Source: Ooceraea biroi
Lineage: Eukaryota > Arthropoda > Insecta > Hymenoptera > Formicidae
Direction: 5' to 3'
Assembly: GCF_003672135.1 (NCBI RefSeq)
Contig: NC_039508.1
Location: 18,239,945 to 18,303,944 of the forward strand
Length of the DNA: 64,000 bases
Shown: one piece after another, positions 22,251-33,018 of the stretch
Layout of the letters: each line of letters starts with the position of its first letter
Numbering within the stretch: the first letter of the stretch is position 1
Program-made: the position numbers and the translations under genes
Notes under the pieces: model-generated
Told to the model about the DNA's origin: nothing
Databases searched by the model: none
What the model saw: only the letters and a program-made list of their open reading frames with translations

Positions 22251-22757
22251 CTAAGAAAGTTTCAAAATATTGTCATATATGTCCGATAGATTCTCCGTAT
22301 CTGTCTGAAGATTGATACAATTGCTGTGTTTTCTTATATAAATCATCTCTGCTATCTCTCTCTTTATTCTATGTGTTTCACGATGTAAAATTGTAGGTTT
22401 ATCCCAGTCGAAGTCATGGTTTTCACTTAAACGATGCTTACTTACAACCGAATGTTCATTTTTGCATATATCTGCCATATGCTCATTGATCCTTACTCTC
22501 AAGTGTCTTTTTGTTTGTCCAATATAGCATACATCGTAATCTTTACAATTAATTTTATACACTAGTTCCACACATTGGAACAACTCCAATTTATCTTTGC
22601 CTCTACATATGTTGCTTTTCATTGTCTTCGGTAAGTTACATATTACATTGAAACCAAAAGATTTAAAGTTTCTTTCAATATTGTGGCTCAAACCCTTTAC
22701 ATACGGAATCACCACACTGTTTTTCAGAAACCACAGAGTTGTTGTCCATATTACCAT
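22251..22757 (-). pseudogene. Penelope GIY-YIG endonuclease domain
   Basis: The C-terminal part of the Penelope-like polyprotein, one frame off from the RT (overlap 22,675-22,757, so a frameshift near there). After a CNLPKTMKSNI linker come VELVYKINCKDYDVCYIGQT, the GIY-YIG core in its Penelope form (VYKI.C...C...YIGQT), then RVRINEH and the downstream Glu region (HRETHRIKREIAEMIYI). It would nick target DNA for priming. Confidence 0.85.
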
Positions 22758-23739
22758 ATTTTACGCTTCTAAGTCTTTTATTAATGAATTTAACAATGAA
22801 ATCGCTTGGGTAACAATTGTTTTTTAATATGTTCGTTACAATTTCTAAATTTGAATCGTGAAACCTCTCATCAGATAGCAAAACAGCTCTATCTACTAAG
22901 CTATTTATAACACTAACTTTATACTTTTGTGGATGTTGAGAATAATAATTGACATATCTTCCGGAAAATGTAGGTTTCCGGTACCAATCTGTTATCAATC
23001 GTTGACCTTCTCTAGTTATGTCTAAAAAACTTAAGCTATTATTATTTTCCATTTCAACTGTAAAATTTAGTCTATCGTGGTAAGAGTTAAAAATCTGCAA
23101 AATATATTGAACCTTGTCAAACGGAAGGATAGTGAAAATGTCGTCAACGTAACGATAAAAAACCGGCACATCAAAGTCCAACATAGACATGCAACTACTC
23201 TCTAAGTCATCCAATACAATGTCTGCAAGAATTGACGACAATGGAAGGCCCATCGGACATCCAAAAATTTGTTCATAAAATTTGCCATTGAACTGAAAGC
23301 TCGTAGAATCTAATACTAAATCTATAGCGAATAAAAACTGATTTAGACTTAGCGCAGTCCCCGTAGCAATTAAACTCCACCTTTTTTCAATACCCCTTAA
23401 AACAAGATCTTTAGGAATATTAGTATATAAGGAAACGACATCAAACGATACTAACACATCATTATCATTAATGTTCACTTGTTTTATCTTTTCAATAAAA
23501 TCCCAACTATCTTTAATATGTGAGTTTGATACCCTGAGGTTCTTTTTTAATATGGTATGAAAAAATACTGATATGTCATACAATGGACTACCCAAAGTTG
23601 AAACAATAACACGTAAAGGGTAATCTACCTTGTGAATATTTGGTAATCCATAGCATCTTGATAAATTACCATTCGTCGTTCGTAACTGTTTGTAAGCGTA
23701 CTCCTCTACAATGCCCAAGTCAAACCAAGATTTAATCAA
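22675..23739 (-). pseudogene. Penelope-like reverse transcriptase, 5'-truncated
   Basis: Conserved RT motifs are in order: CYGLPNIHKVDYPLRVIVS, VSFDVVSLYTNIP, FGCPMGLPLSSILADI, the catalytic FYRYVDDIF and FLDITREGQ. The N-terminal several hundred residues of a typical Penelope protein are missing, since the frame starts where the inverted terminal segment ends (23,759). It is separated from the endonuclease by a frameshift. Confidence 0.9.
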
Positions 23740-24261
23740 GCTGTTAATCTTTGATGTTAAGAAAACACAGCAATTGTATCAATCTTCAGACAGATACGGA
23801 GAATCTATCGGACATATATGACAATATTTTGAAACTTTCTTAGCTCGACAATATTTTGAAACCTTCTTAACTCGAGGTACCACTGTGCCTTAGACCATCA
23901 AGTTAGGCGGATGTGTAACAATGAGAATTTTATACGATCGTTTATCTGCAATGATTTTAATGTCAAATACGTGATTATCGTGGAGAGTTATTCCGACAGT
24001 ATATGCAATATTTGTCATCGTTAATGTGAGTTATTTATTGTTATTTCCAACGTACAGTTTAAGTTATTAGCTTCTAAAGTGTGTTTTTTTATTGCATTAA
24101 TGTTAGTATCACATCATGTTATTGTAAACGCGTTAACTCCGTTATAATAACTGTAAGAAGTTTTACATTGACGCAACCATATTTTTCAACATGTATGCTG
24201 ATTTTTGGTTTTGTACATTTTATACAGAATGTCCGAGCTGATGTAATGTTATTATTTTTCA

Positions 24262-24294
24262 CTTGAGAAGGACCCAAACCAAGGGTCGAAACGT
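24262..24294 (+). ncRNA. Hammerhead-ribozyme-like motif, copy 2
   Basis: The inverted partner of copy 1, with identical core and stem II (CTTGAGAAGGACCC ... GGGTCGAAACG). Same caveat about the non-canonical core. Confidence 0.5.
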
Positions 24295-25185
24295 TGTGAA
24301 ATTTGAAGAGAAAATATATGTGCCAGATAAAGGTCGAAAAATAAGTTTTTCCAGCTGTCTTTCATTATTTATTAATAAATTTTCATTCAAAAATGAAAGA
24401 ATTTTTGCAAAAAGAATTTTTAGAAAAAGTAACGAAGTCACCCAAATTCTTTCATTTTTGAATGAAGATTTATTAATAAAGTCTATTTCTTATTTGCTTC
24501 ATTAATTATTTTATTTTTTCTTTTCTGAGTTCTTTCGTTCCATCATTTAATCTTCAATATCGTAAACTGAATGTTGAAAGAGTTATCAAGTTTTTCTTGA
24601 ATATCTTAAAAAATATTAGGTAAATAAAAACATGCTTTAGACAAAAGTTGTTCAAATTAATTAGCTGTAATAATAAAAAATATGGATTTCCACTTAAAAA
24701 ATTCATTCTCACCTCTACTTGACCTTGGAGACGCCGCCCAAGGTTATATGAATATTACTATGTTATATTCCCTCCAAAACCCTATAACTTTTGTAGGAAA
24801 CATTTTTTTCTAAAATGCATTGTTTACGAGATATTCCACTTGTTACGTTTGAAATTTAACACCCTGTATATATACAGGGTGATTCACTTAAATCGATCAT
24901 CTTAGATATTTCACTTGTTTTTGATGATACGAAAAAATGTCTAAGGAAAAAGTTGCACCGTTCGAAGGGGCTATCATGATGACAGAACAACAATTTTTTC
25001 AAGGCTATTTTTTTCGGAGATTCAAAGGTCAAGATAATTTTTTTAAATGGAACTACATATTTTTGTTTGCGCAATTTTATAGCCAACATCGAGAGGAGTT
25101 CAGCGACCTATGACAACATGACCTTTAAATGATCTTGAACGCGGGAAACAGAAAAATCAAACTTTATGCTCTTCAACACAAAAAT

Positions 25186-26249
25186 TTATTTAAGGAGGTG
25201 TTCGAAATGATGTCCTCCGACTTCAATACATTTTCTAATACGATGCACAAATGATACTCTTACCCTTTCTATCATTTCTGAATTTATACTAGTACATGCA
25301 TTCAAAATGCGCTCTCTTTATGTTCTCTTGTGTAGTTGGTACATCATTGTAAACAGTGTTCTTTAACATTCCCCACAAAAAAGTCTAAAGGATTCAAATC
25401 AGGAGAACGTGCTGGCCAACTGATATGTCCTCCTCTTCCTATCCAGCGTTCCGGAAACATTTCGTGTAAAACTGTACGTGCAACACGTCGTTATGAGCCG
25501 GACAACCATCATGCTGATACCACATTTGTAAACGAGTTTCTAACGGCACCTCTTCCAATAAGTTTGATAATTGTTGGGACAAAAAATCAGCATATTTTTG
25601 CCTATTTAATGTACCATCAATAAAGAAAGGGCCAATGATTCGATTGTGTAAAACACCACACCATACATTAAGACCATGGACGTTGACGTTCTACTTGTCG
25701 AAGCCACCTTGGATTTTCAACGGACCAATAGTGCATATTTCTTCTATTTACTTGTCCATGGTTAGTGAAAGTTGATTCATCGGTAAACAATATTCTATTG
25801 AAGAAGAATTCATTGACCTCCAACTGTTGTAGCGCCCATTGACAAAATTCTATTCGATTAATAAAATCATTTCCATGAAGTTCTTGATGCAATGCAATGT
25901 GATATGGATGAAATGAGTGGCGTTTAAAAATGCGTAAAACACTTGTCTTGGAAATACCAGTATTTCTTTGTATTTGTCGAGAACTGGTATGTGGATTATT
26001 TGCCACTGCAGCCAAAACAGTAACTTCTGCTGGTTCATTAGTTTGCAAACGAGGTCGCATTTTCTTACGTGAACAAACACTTCCAGTTTCATGAAATGTT
26101 TTAATAAGACGGTCAAAAGCAGCGCGAGATAGTAAACGCTTTTCAGGGTATCTTTAGCCGTACATTCTCTGCGCCTCTGTAGAGCTTCTTCCGCTTTCAC
26201 CGTAAATAAGAAACATTTCTATTCTTTCCTCTTTCGTATAATCAGTCAT
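25186..26249 (-). pseudogene. DD41D transposase 2, frameshifted
   Basis: It starts at MTDYTKEERIEMFLIYGESG (26,249), with a frameshift near 26,155. The frame 26,060-25,668 carries TSSRQIQRNTGISKTSVLRI (helix-turn-helix) and RILFTDESTFTNHGQVN (first catalytic Asp). After further shifts the minus strand still reads ERWIGRGGHISWPARSPDLN then PLDFF (third Asp) near 25,460-25,380. It ends GGHHFEHLLK with a stop at 25,186. The second Asp region is degenerate. No histone-type stem-loop follows; AATAAA-like text does. Confidence 0.8.
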
Positions 26250-26394
26250 ATTTAAACTCTGATATCGAGAAGCTCAGGAAATGAACTGAACTGCGAAAGC
26301 ATTTCACAATCATAAATATTTACATACACATACACACACGCACACAATCCATGTATGGAATTATTTCAATCTTACATTCCATTGAATTCCAGAA

Positions 26395-26568
26395 CATGAG
26401 AGTGTTTACCGATGAATCAATGTTCACTAACCATGGACAAGTAAATAGAAGAAATATGAACTATTGGACCGTCGAAAATCTAAGGTGGCTTCGATGAGTA
26501 GAACGTCCATGGAGCCTTAGAAAATGTATTGAAGTCGGAGGACATCATTTCGAACACCTCCTTAAATA
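26395..26568 (+). pseudogene. Inverted, shortened transposase-2 fragment in right arm
   Basis: The plus strand reads FTDESMFTNHGQVNRRNMNY around the first catalytic Asp, then jumps to CIEVGGHHFEHLLK and a stop. The segment between was deleted. It mirrors 25,800-25,680 and 25,235-25,186. Confidence 0.8.
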
Positions 26569-27315
26569 AATTTTTGTGTTGAAGAGTATAAAGTTTGATT
26601 TTTCTGTTTCCCGCGTTTAAGATCATTTAAAGGTCATGTTGTCATAGGTCGCTGAACTCCTCTCGATGTTGGCTATAAAATTGCGCAAATAAAAATATGT
26701 AGTTCCATTTAAAAAAATTATCTTGACCTTTGAATCTCCGAAAAAAATAGCCTTGAAAAAATTGTTGTTCTGTCATCATGATAGCCCCTTCGAACGGTGC
26801 AACTTTTTCCTTAGACATTTTTTCGTATCATCAAAAACAAGTGAAATATCTAAGATGATCGATTTAAGTGGACCACCCTGTATATATACAGGGTGGGGCA
26901 GTTAAGGTGTTACAGACTTATATCTCGGAAACGAAGCGTTTTAGAGAAAAATGTTTCAGACAAAAGTTGCAGGGTTGGAAGGGGGCCACTCAGTGGAGGT
27001 AACAGATTGATCATTCGTGGTCATTTTCAAGGTCATTTAAAGGTCAAGTCCAATTTTTTAAACAGAAACCCATACTTTTTATTGCAGATTCTGATTCTCC
27101 GTCGAAAAGTAAGTAACTTTTGTTGGAAACATTTTTTTTTAAATGCCCTCCTCATCCCGAAAACACAGGTTCAACCTTTGGTGAACCAATGATAATAACT
27201 CGCTTTATAACAGACACTGAAGTTTTTTTTTTTAGTATTTTACTGTTTACCGTCAGCATTAGCGTTACCCAGTGTGCACCACGTGGAGGTTGCTGATCGG
27301 ATTTGCACACCTTGT

Positions 27316-27331
27316 GGCCCTGAAAAGGGCC
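27316..27331 (-). promoter_or_regulatory. Histone-type stem-loop, left arm of element 3
   Basis: Read on the minus strand it is GGCCCTTTTCAGGGCC, a perfect 6-bp stem with a TTTC loop, followed by ACAAGG. It is the mirror of the one at 27,451. Confidence 0.75.
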
Positions 27332-27396
27332 GATTGCTCTGCTTTACACTAAGAAGCAGTACGTAATTTCAGAAGAAGAAATATATTATGTTTAGA

Positions 27397-27433
27397 AAAT
27401 GCTGGAGGACATTTTGAACATCTCATGGATTAG
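27397..27433 (+). pseudogene. Transposase C-terminal codons in element 3
   Basis: ENAGGHFEHLMD followed by a TAG stop at 27,431-27,433 is the universal end of this transposase group (compare MDGGHFEHLL in element 1). Nothing else of the gene remains, which identifies the element as a deletion derivative. Confidence 0.7.
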
Positions 27434-27450
27434 TGTAAAGCGAAGCAACC

Positions 27451-27466
27451 GGCCTTTTTCAGGGCC
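27451..27466 (+). promoter_or_regulatory. Histone-type stem-loop after the element-3 transposase stop
   Basis: GGCCTTTTTCAGGGCC (one G-U pair, TTTC loop) begins 17 bases after the stop codon and is followed by ACAAGG. Family, sequence and element differ from element 1, yet the arrangement of stop codon and stem-loop is the same. Confidence 0.75.
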
Positions 27467-28036
27467 ACAAGGTGTTCAAATCCGATCAGCAACCTCCACG
27501 TGGTGCACACTGGGTAACGCTAATGCTGACGGTAAACAGTAAAATACTAAAAAAAAAACTTCAGTGTCTGTTATAAAGCGAGTTATTATCATTGGTCCAC
27601 CAAAGGTTGAACCTGTGTTTTCGGGATGAGGAGGGCATTTAAAAAAAAATGTTTCCAACAAAAGTTACTTACTTTTCGACGGAGAATCAGAATCTGCAAT
27701 AAAAAGTATGGGTTTCTGTTTAAAAAATTGGACTTGACCTTTAAATGACCTTGAAAATGACCACAAATGACCAATCTGTTACCTCCACTGAGTGGCCCCC
27801 TTCCAACCCTGCAACTTTTGTCTGAAACATTTTTCTCTAAAATGCTTCGTTTCCGAGATATAAGTCTGTAACACCTTAACTGCCCCACCCTGTATATATA
27901 ATTATATATAATTTGTTTTCCGTTTATAAATAACTAATTTCGCATTAATTCCTTTCTATATCAAAATAGTTTACTTCGACGCATTTCCCTCTTTCGTTAT
28001 CTGATTTATTTGTTCTGTACAGTTCCTGATTATATA

Positions 28037-28496
28037 CAGGGTGTCTGGTAATCTCCGTGCAACCGATTAATGGCATATAGTTCAGGCCTAACTGAGTCGA
28101 AAAGTCCTCTACCATTTTGCAATTTGCGCAATAGTTAACGAGTTATTAATTGTTAAAAATCGCTGTATTAGTCCGGCCTACCGCCGAATGCAAGCGCGCG
28201 GCGAGATGCAACCGCCTAGCGATCGAGTGTCTAGCGATCGCAGTGGCAATGGCTAGGCATGCCATTTGTAATAAACAATTCTCGCGCCTAGCAACTTCGA
28301 TCGCTAGGTAGTCGCATCTCGCCGCGCGCTTGCATTCGGCGGTAGGCCGGACTAATACAGCGATTTTTAACAATTAATAACTCGTTAACTATTGCGCAAA
28401 TTGCAAAATGGTAGAGGACTTTTTGACTCAGTTAGGCCTGAACTATATGCCATTAATCGGTTGCACGGAGATTACCAGACACCCTGTATATATACA
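28037..28496. mobile_element. 460-bp palindromic MITE, CAGGGTGTCTGGTAATC ends
   Basis: About 200-bp inverted arms (including GCGCGCGGCGAGATGC and its mirror) surround a short centre, with TA at each outer side. There is no coding content. The end sequence marks another family of the TACAGGGTG group. Confidence 0.85.
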
Positions 28497-29890
28497 CATT
28501 ACAAATTTTACAATAGATCTTACAATATATATCTCAGAATAAAGATGAATTACTGATTTTGTGTCTTCAGATTTGAACGTCATATCTCTGACGATGCCAA
28601 GTTGCTCAAGCGATAGCAAGAGACATAAAAGTTATATATCTATTTTTTTCTACTACCCGATGTCACCCGAAGTATACGTTATGTAGCTTGTGTTACGTTA
28701 CAAGACTATTTCCTCCACATACTATCAAATGCTATCAGGATTAGAATCTAATATCTCTGCTTTTTAAGAACTTTTTAAGAAGGAGACAGAAATAATATAC
28801 TTATTCTCTTCTGCTAGGCGAAGTGTATCGAAACATGGAATGTATGTGTACGATTCTCGCTTGTGTGTGTGATCCCTCTCTAGCATGGTTTTATGTAGCT
28901 TGTAACTCTGGCAACGTGATTTTTGTTTGGTGCGTGATTCCCGGCTAGCAGGATTTCATGTGGCTTGTGGCTCGACTCTGGCAATATTAGTCGTGAATAC
29001 AGCAACGTTGCTCAGCAACGCTTACATTACTCATATAACTCATATATTAACGCTTATATTATAAATCATTCTATATCAGTCATTTTTAATAATTAATATT
29101 TACTAGTTAAATGTTGATATAATATTGCATCGTATTATTGTACAATTCCCGACATACTAAATAAAAAAGAGTAGAAAATGGAAAAAGTGAAAAGAATGGA
29201 AAAAACGCTAGTGGTGCAAGAATTCTTGGACATGAACACCGATGAAGAGGATTTTGGTCGACAAGGTTTCTTTTTTATATTTTTTTCTACACACTTTTTC
29301 TAATCATAAGGAGTGTAAAAAGCATTTATATACCAAGAATTTTCACAGAAAATAGTTTATTTTTGTGTGATAGTAAGTAATAATCAAATAGTCAGTATAT
29401 AATACAGCTGGTATATCAAGCGATGCGATAGCGTCATGATGCCAAGTGTATAAAAAAAAATGCAACAAGGTCCAAGCGATCCGAGTGGTAAGAGTCACTA
29501 CATAGATGTCGAGCGCACGTAGCTTATTTTTGTCATGTCACACAAACTTTCAATTAAAATATCTTATCAGGAATTAAAGCTGTTATCAAAAATCTAACTT
29601 TTGTAATAATGTGGATGTAAGCTTTCGATTGCGACCAGGTTGAAAAAGATTGGTGCAGTGAATCTTTAGATCTCGAGATCTATTTTATCTATTTTAATTT
29701 TATTTTTTATTTCCGCGATTATAACATTTCATTTTTCATCTTCCAGTTTCAGTTACTCACATACGTTCGCACATATACATGCAAAACGATTTTATTCCTC
29801 AAGGTACATTCATAGAAGCAATTCAGTTTGGGCAATTCAGTTTATAGAAGCAATTCAACTTGTAATTTATAATAAATGTGAAGTTAACGT
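28497..29890. other. Unassigned AT-rich region with one exon-like frame
   Basis: The region is AT-rich with no recognised element. At 29,178-29,267 a short frame reads MEKVKRMEKTLVVQEFLDMN then TDEEDFGRQ, ending at CAAG-GTTTCT, a possible donor. Two direct repeats of a TAGCATG/GGCTAGCAGG and ATGT(A/G)GCTTGT pattern occur near 28,870-28,970. No function is proposed. Confidence 0.35.
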
Positions 29891-29904
29891 CGTTGAAAAT
29901 TCGT

Positions 29905-30039
29905 GTTCGTGTAAAAATTAAAAAGGTCGTCAGCAACATTAAAGACGACATGTTAGAAAAAGTTTTCACAAGTTTTCGTAAAAGAATTGAGTTTTGTACA
30001 AATTCAGATGGTGCACACTTTGAAAATATTTATCATTAG
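29905..30039 (+). pseudogene. Mariner-class transposase C-terminal relic
   Basis: VVSNIKDDMLEKVFTSFRKR then EFCTNSDGAHFENIYH and a stop at 30,037-30,039 matches the C-terminal helix and 'GGHFE-L' end of IS630/mariner transposases. A terminal CCCATGGGACACCCTG lies at 30,214-30,229, 175 bases downstream, as the right end. The left end and catalytic core are missing. Confidence 0.7.
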
Positions 30040-30235
30040 CTTACTTGATTATTAACATATTTTTCATTAATAAAATAAACTGATATACAAACATTTTGCT
30101 AAATTTTATTTATACCCATTAAAAACTGTAAACTTTCCTCTTTTCAACGCAATATTTGTTTTTTCAATAACTGCATACGTTTAAAAATGACAGCTGATTA
30201 GTTTCAGCAACTTCCCATGGGACACCCTGTATGAT

Positions 30236-31263
30236 TATCTATAAAAGTCAAGCTCTGAGTTTAAGTTGTTGTGGAAGCTGGAAATTCTGTATTCAGTTGT
30301 GGACAAATATATGTTGCTCTTTCACGAATGATTACGTTGAGTGAATTGCACCTTATAAATTTTGATTCCTCTTCTGTAAAAGCAAATGAGTTAGCTGTAA
30401 TAGAATATAACAGATTGCAAACACAATACAGGCCAGATCTTATACGTATTAATATTTTGAAACAATGTATTCACAAGGTTCATGATACAATGTGGGCAAA
30501 AATTGTCTTGGAATGTCAAGTTAATGATATTAATGATTATAGTTTATGGCATATAAGAGGACTTCCAAATGTTGGTAATATATCTTGCTAATGTTTCAAT
30601 TCAATGTATACTTCATTCTTCTACTCTCAGAAAATTAATGTTTTTATCTTGAGCATACGAATATTATAAGAAATTTTATTGATTATTACATGTCAAACGA
30701 TAAAACTATTAATATAATGGCAATACGCCAATTAGCACGATCTTGAATTGATCAATATCATGAAAAGATTCAACGAGATGTTAATGAGTTTATTATACAT
30801 CTTATTAATAATATAGATAATGTAAAGAGTGTAATCGGGCACCAATTAAACATAACTTTACGATGTAAAGTATGCAATTATACAAATACAAAAATTTATA
30901 CAAATTATATATTATTGTTCCAATTATACGAAAATTAAAAAAAAATCATATACTTTATGAGACTTAATACAATATAGTTTGTTGGAATAATATTGAAAAA
31001 ATATGTATCAATTGTGGTAGTATTTCTACACTTGAAAAGACTGATATAATAATAACAGAAAGTATTATCATCTTATAGTTATTGATATTTAAAATTAGTG
31101 ATACAAAAATGATTAAAATAACAGATCTAAAAATTAAAACTGTACTTACGGAAAAGATATGTATTCGTGCGAATATGTATAAACTTATTAGTGGAATTTT
31201 TCAAGGTAAAAATACAATTAATAGACATTATACAAACATAGTACGTGCTAACGATAAAGGCAT
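30236..31263 (+). pseudogene. PIF1-type helicase end fused to USP-type deubiquitinase domain (decayed)
   Basis: The helicase part has KSQALSLS (30,246 on, motif V), a one-base shift near 30,266, then GNSVFSCGQIYVALSRM, the PIF1 motif VI. After about 60 residues come GLPNVGNISC and, across a stop and a shift, FNSM and QCILHSSTLRKLMFL: the Cys box of ubiquitin-specific proteases. Further on, GHQLNITLRCKVCNY (zinc ribbon CxxC) and KLISGIF...NRHYTNIVRA (His box) follow in USP order. The copy is truncated upstream by a mariner end (30,229) and cut at 31,264 by the palindrome. It probably derives from a transposon protein (PIF1 helicases occur in Helitrons); that origin is inference. Confidence 0.6.
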
Positions 31264-31721
31264 CAAGAGACACGGTAGTGTCTCACGCCAAATATATGCG
31301 CAGCGAGACCGACCGTGTACTGTTACGCGAAGCGACGCTTTCGCAGATACTCAGATTATTAGATCTCAATAACCGCTGAACGGATCAAGTTCAGAGTAGG
31401 CTCAATGGATAGCTTGGGGTCGAATTATGTAATAAAAGTGTTTTTATTTTTCTTCTACGTGCCCTACGAGCGGAGATATGGCGATGCAAAGTCTGAAATT
31501 GGCAAATTTCACTTAAGAAACGTCGTCGTTATCATTATCATCGTCGTTTGTACAGTTCGTTCTTTTGAACTAGATGGCAGCAGCTAATATCGGTTTTCTC
31601 GTGTGCGCCAGAGATGTAAAATGCGATAAGAGAGCATGTACGACGCGGGCTGCGGTCCAGTTGATGCTTCAGAAGCTTCAAAGAAAAGAGATAGAAAATA
31701 TTCTGAAACACTTGAAGCTGC

Positions 31722-31792
31722 AACACCACGTCGACGACGACGATGACGTCGTTGCACCACGTCGACGACAACGACGACGATGTTACACCACG

Positions 31793-31824
<32 letters not shown>

Positions 31825-32080
31825 AACGATGTTATACCACGTTGACGACGACGACGACGTTGCACCACGTCGACAATGACGACGACGACGACGATAACGA
31901 CGATGTTACACCACGTTGACGACGACGACGACGACGACGTTACACCACGTCGACAATGACGACGACGACGACGACGACGACGACGATGTTACATCACGTT
32001 GACGACGACGACGACGACGACGTTGCACCACGTCGACAACGAAGACGACGACGACGACGTTGCACCACGTCGACAACGAC

Positions 32081-32112
<32 letters not shown>

Positions 32113-32135
32113 CGACGACGTTGCACCACGTCGAT
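31722..32135 (+). repeat. GAC-rich minisatellite (left arm)
   Basis: About nine units of the type CACCACGTCGAC(GAC)nGTTGCA or GATGTTACA, with n varying. The mirror copy at about 34,530-34,640 has only a few units. The unit equals the His-His-Val-Asp-run coding segment before the mariner-type tail at 1,471-1,505, so it appears to be an expanded codon repeat. Poly-Asp/poly-Arg frames here are not genes. Confidence 0.85.
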
Positions 32136-32308
32136 GACGATAGAGAGTGAGAGTGCGAGAGAGCGGGAGGGCAAGAGAGCGAGTGAATGAGAGAGCGAGA
32201 GGGCGAGAGAGCGAGTGCTATGCGCGCGCTATTTTATTTTTCAATATTAATAATGTTTTCGAATAATAATATTCATCTATTATTTATTATATAATAAATA
32301 CCACAAAT

Positions 32309-32598
32309 CCTATTCTAAAAAAGGCGTTAAAGGTGTTATATTTATTTCATCGTGTTTCATCAATATACAAATTTGACAGAATTGACAGCTGCCGTTTTCA
32401 CGTTCCTAAGAAATAATAAATAAAATTGTCAATATAACCGCACTTACAGCCACTATGACATTCTGACATTCGCAACACGAAGTTCAAGCCACACGAAGTT
32501 CGAGCCAAGCGAGATAACCAATCAGCGTGGCGGAAAAGAGGCCTCAATATTCGATAAAAAAGAACTTCATGAAGTTAACACGCCTTTTTTAGAATAGG
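32309..32598. mobile_element. 290-bp MITE, CCTATTCTAAAAAAGGCG ends (copy in left arm)
   Basis: CCTATTCTAAAAAAGGCG at the left returns as its reverse complement at the right. It is absent from the related sequence at about 1,797, where the flanks are continuous, which confirms it as an insertion. The mirror copy is 34,070-34,359. Confidence 0.75.
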
Positions 32599-32875
32599 AA
32601 ACATGTAAGTTAATACTTTTAAAAACCTTGACTGACAGGACTATGGCTTTTATCTCCTCATATATTATAAAAAAGAATAACACACTGTACACTACAAAAT
32701 GTGTGAAATCACAACAAAATTACCTTTTTAAAAAAAGGTACAAAAAAGCGCCAAGTATACGCGCCTGAAGTTCTTTCAAAAAAGGACTCTACAAAACTAA
32801 TGATATGAACAAATTGCGCCAACTACAATGGGTATTTATGCAAACCGGAAAGCTATTACTTTATTATTACCTTTT

Positions 32876-33018
32876 GGCCGATATTCATTGTTGATTCTGA
32901 TTTAAGACCATCTTAAGTACAATTATAAGATATTTGAAACCAATCACACAGTCGTATTAGCATCTTAAGACATTACTTCAGATCGTCTGGAAATAAGAAT
33001 GGACTACGAATACTAGCC
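32876..33018. mobile_element. 143-bp MITE, GGCCGATATTCATTG ends (left arm)
   Basis: Related to 2,332-2,466, with diverged ends (GGCCGATATTC / GAATACTAGCC) and TTT on both flanks, a 3-bp PIF/Harbinger-type duplication. The mirror copy is at 33,651-33,793. Confidence 0.75.

Larger units (their letters stand above)
21748..24346 (-). mobile_element. Penelope-like element with inverted terminal segments
   Basis: A minus-strand RT plus GIY-YIG endonuclease is followed by a 3' region (22,250-21,748). The same 3' region, with the last 80 or so coding bases, is repeated in inverted orientation at 23,759-24,346, in front of a 5'-truncated ORF. Inverted or partial terminal repeats and 5' truncation are normal for Penelope-like elements. 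Both terminal segments contain a hammerhead-like motif. Confidence 0.85.
21229..24866. mobile_element. Foldback MITE (family Y) carrying a Penelope-like insert
   Basis: The ends CAAGGTGTTAAATTTC and GAAATTTAACACCCTG are inverted copies of each other, and about 500 bases inward match the MITE at 50,603-51,492. The centre of the MITE, in the CTTTCATTATTTATTAATAAA region, is split by the Penelope-like element. The left terminus has mutated from CAGGG to CAAGG. Confidence 0.8.
24875..26880. mobile_element. Palindromic DD41D element 2 (2.0 kb, degenerate)
   Basis: The left end CAGGGTGATTCACTTAAATC and right end GATTTAAGTGGACCACCCTG are inverted copies with TA on both outer sides. The inverted arms include about 370 bases of non-coding ends and, on the right, a shortened inverted copy of the transposase 3' half (26,395-26,568). 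The layout is like element 1, but the right arm has lost the middle of the gene. It is abutted on both sides by other TACAGGGTG elements. Confidence 0.85.
26889..27892. mobile_element. Non-autonomous DD41D foldback element 3
   Basis: The ends CAGGGTGGGGCAGTTAAGG and its reverse complement have nearly identical arms of about 430 bp that include the stem-loops. The short centre (about 27,335-27,440) keeps only the last transposase codons. Internally deleted relative of the palindromic elements. Confidence 0.9.

Noticed and set aside
31722..32135. Possible CRISPR-like array of CACCACGTCGAC repeats
   Set aside because: Units are contiguous, spacers are only variable numbers of GAC, and the context is eukaryotic transposon DNA.
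31574..32190. Poly-Asp/poly-Arg proteins up to about 100 residues (also 34,478-34,783)
   Set aside because: They come from the GAC minisatellite; all frames are open and the array length differs between arms.
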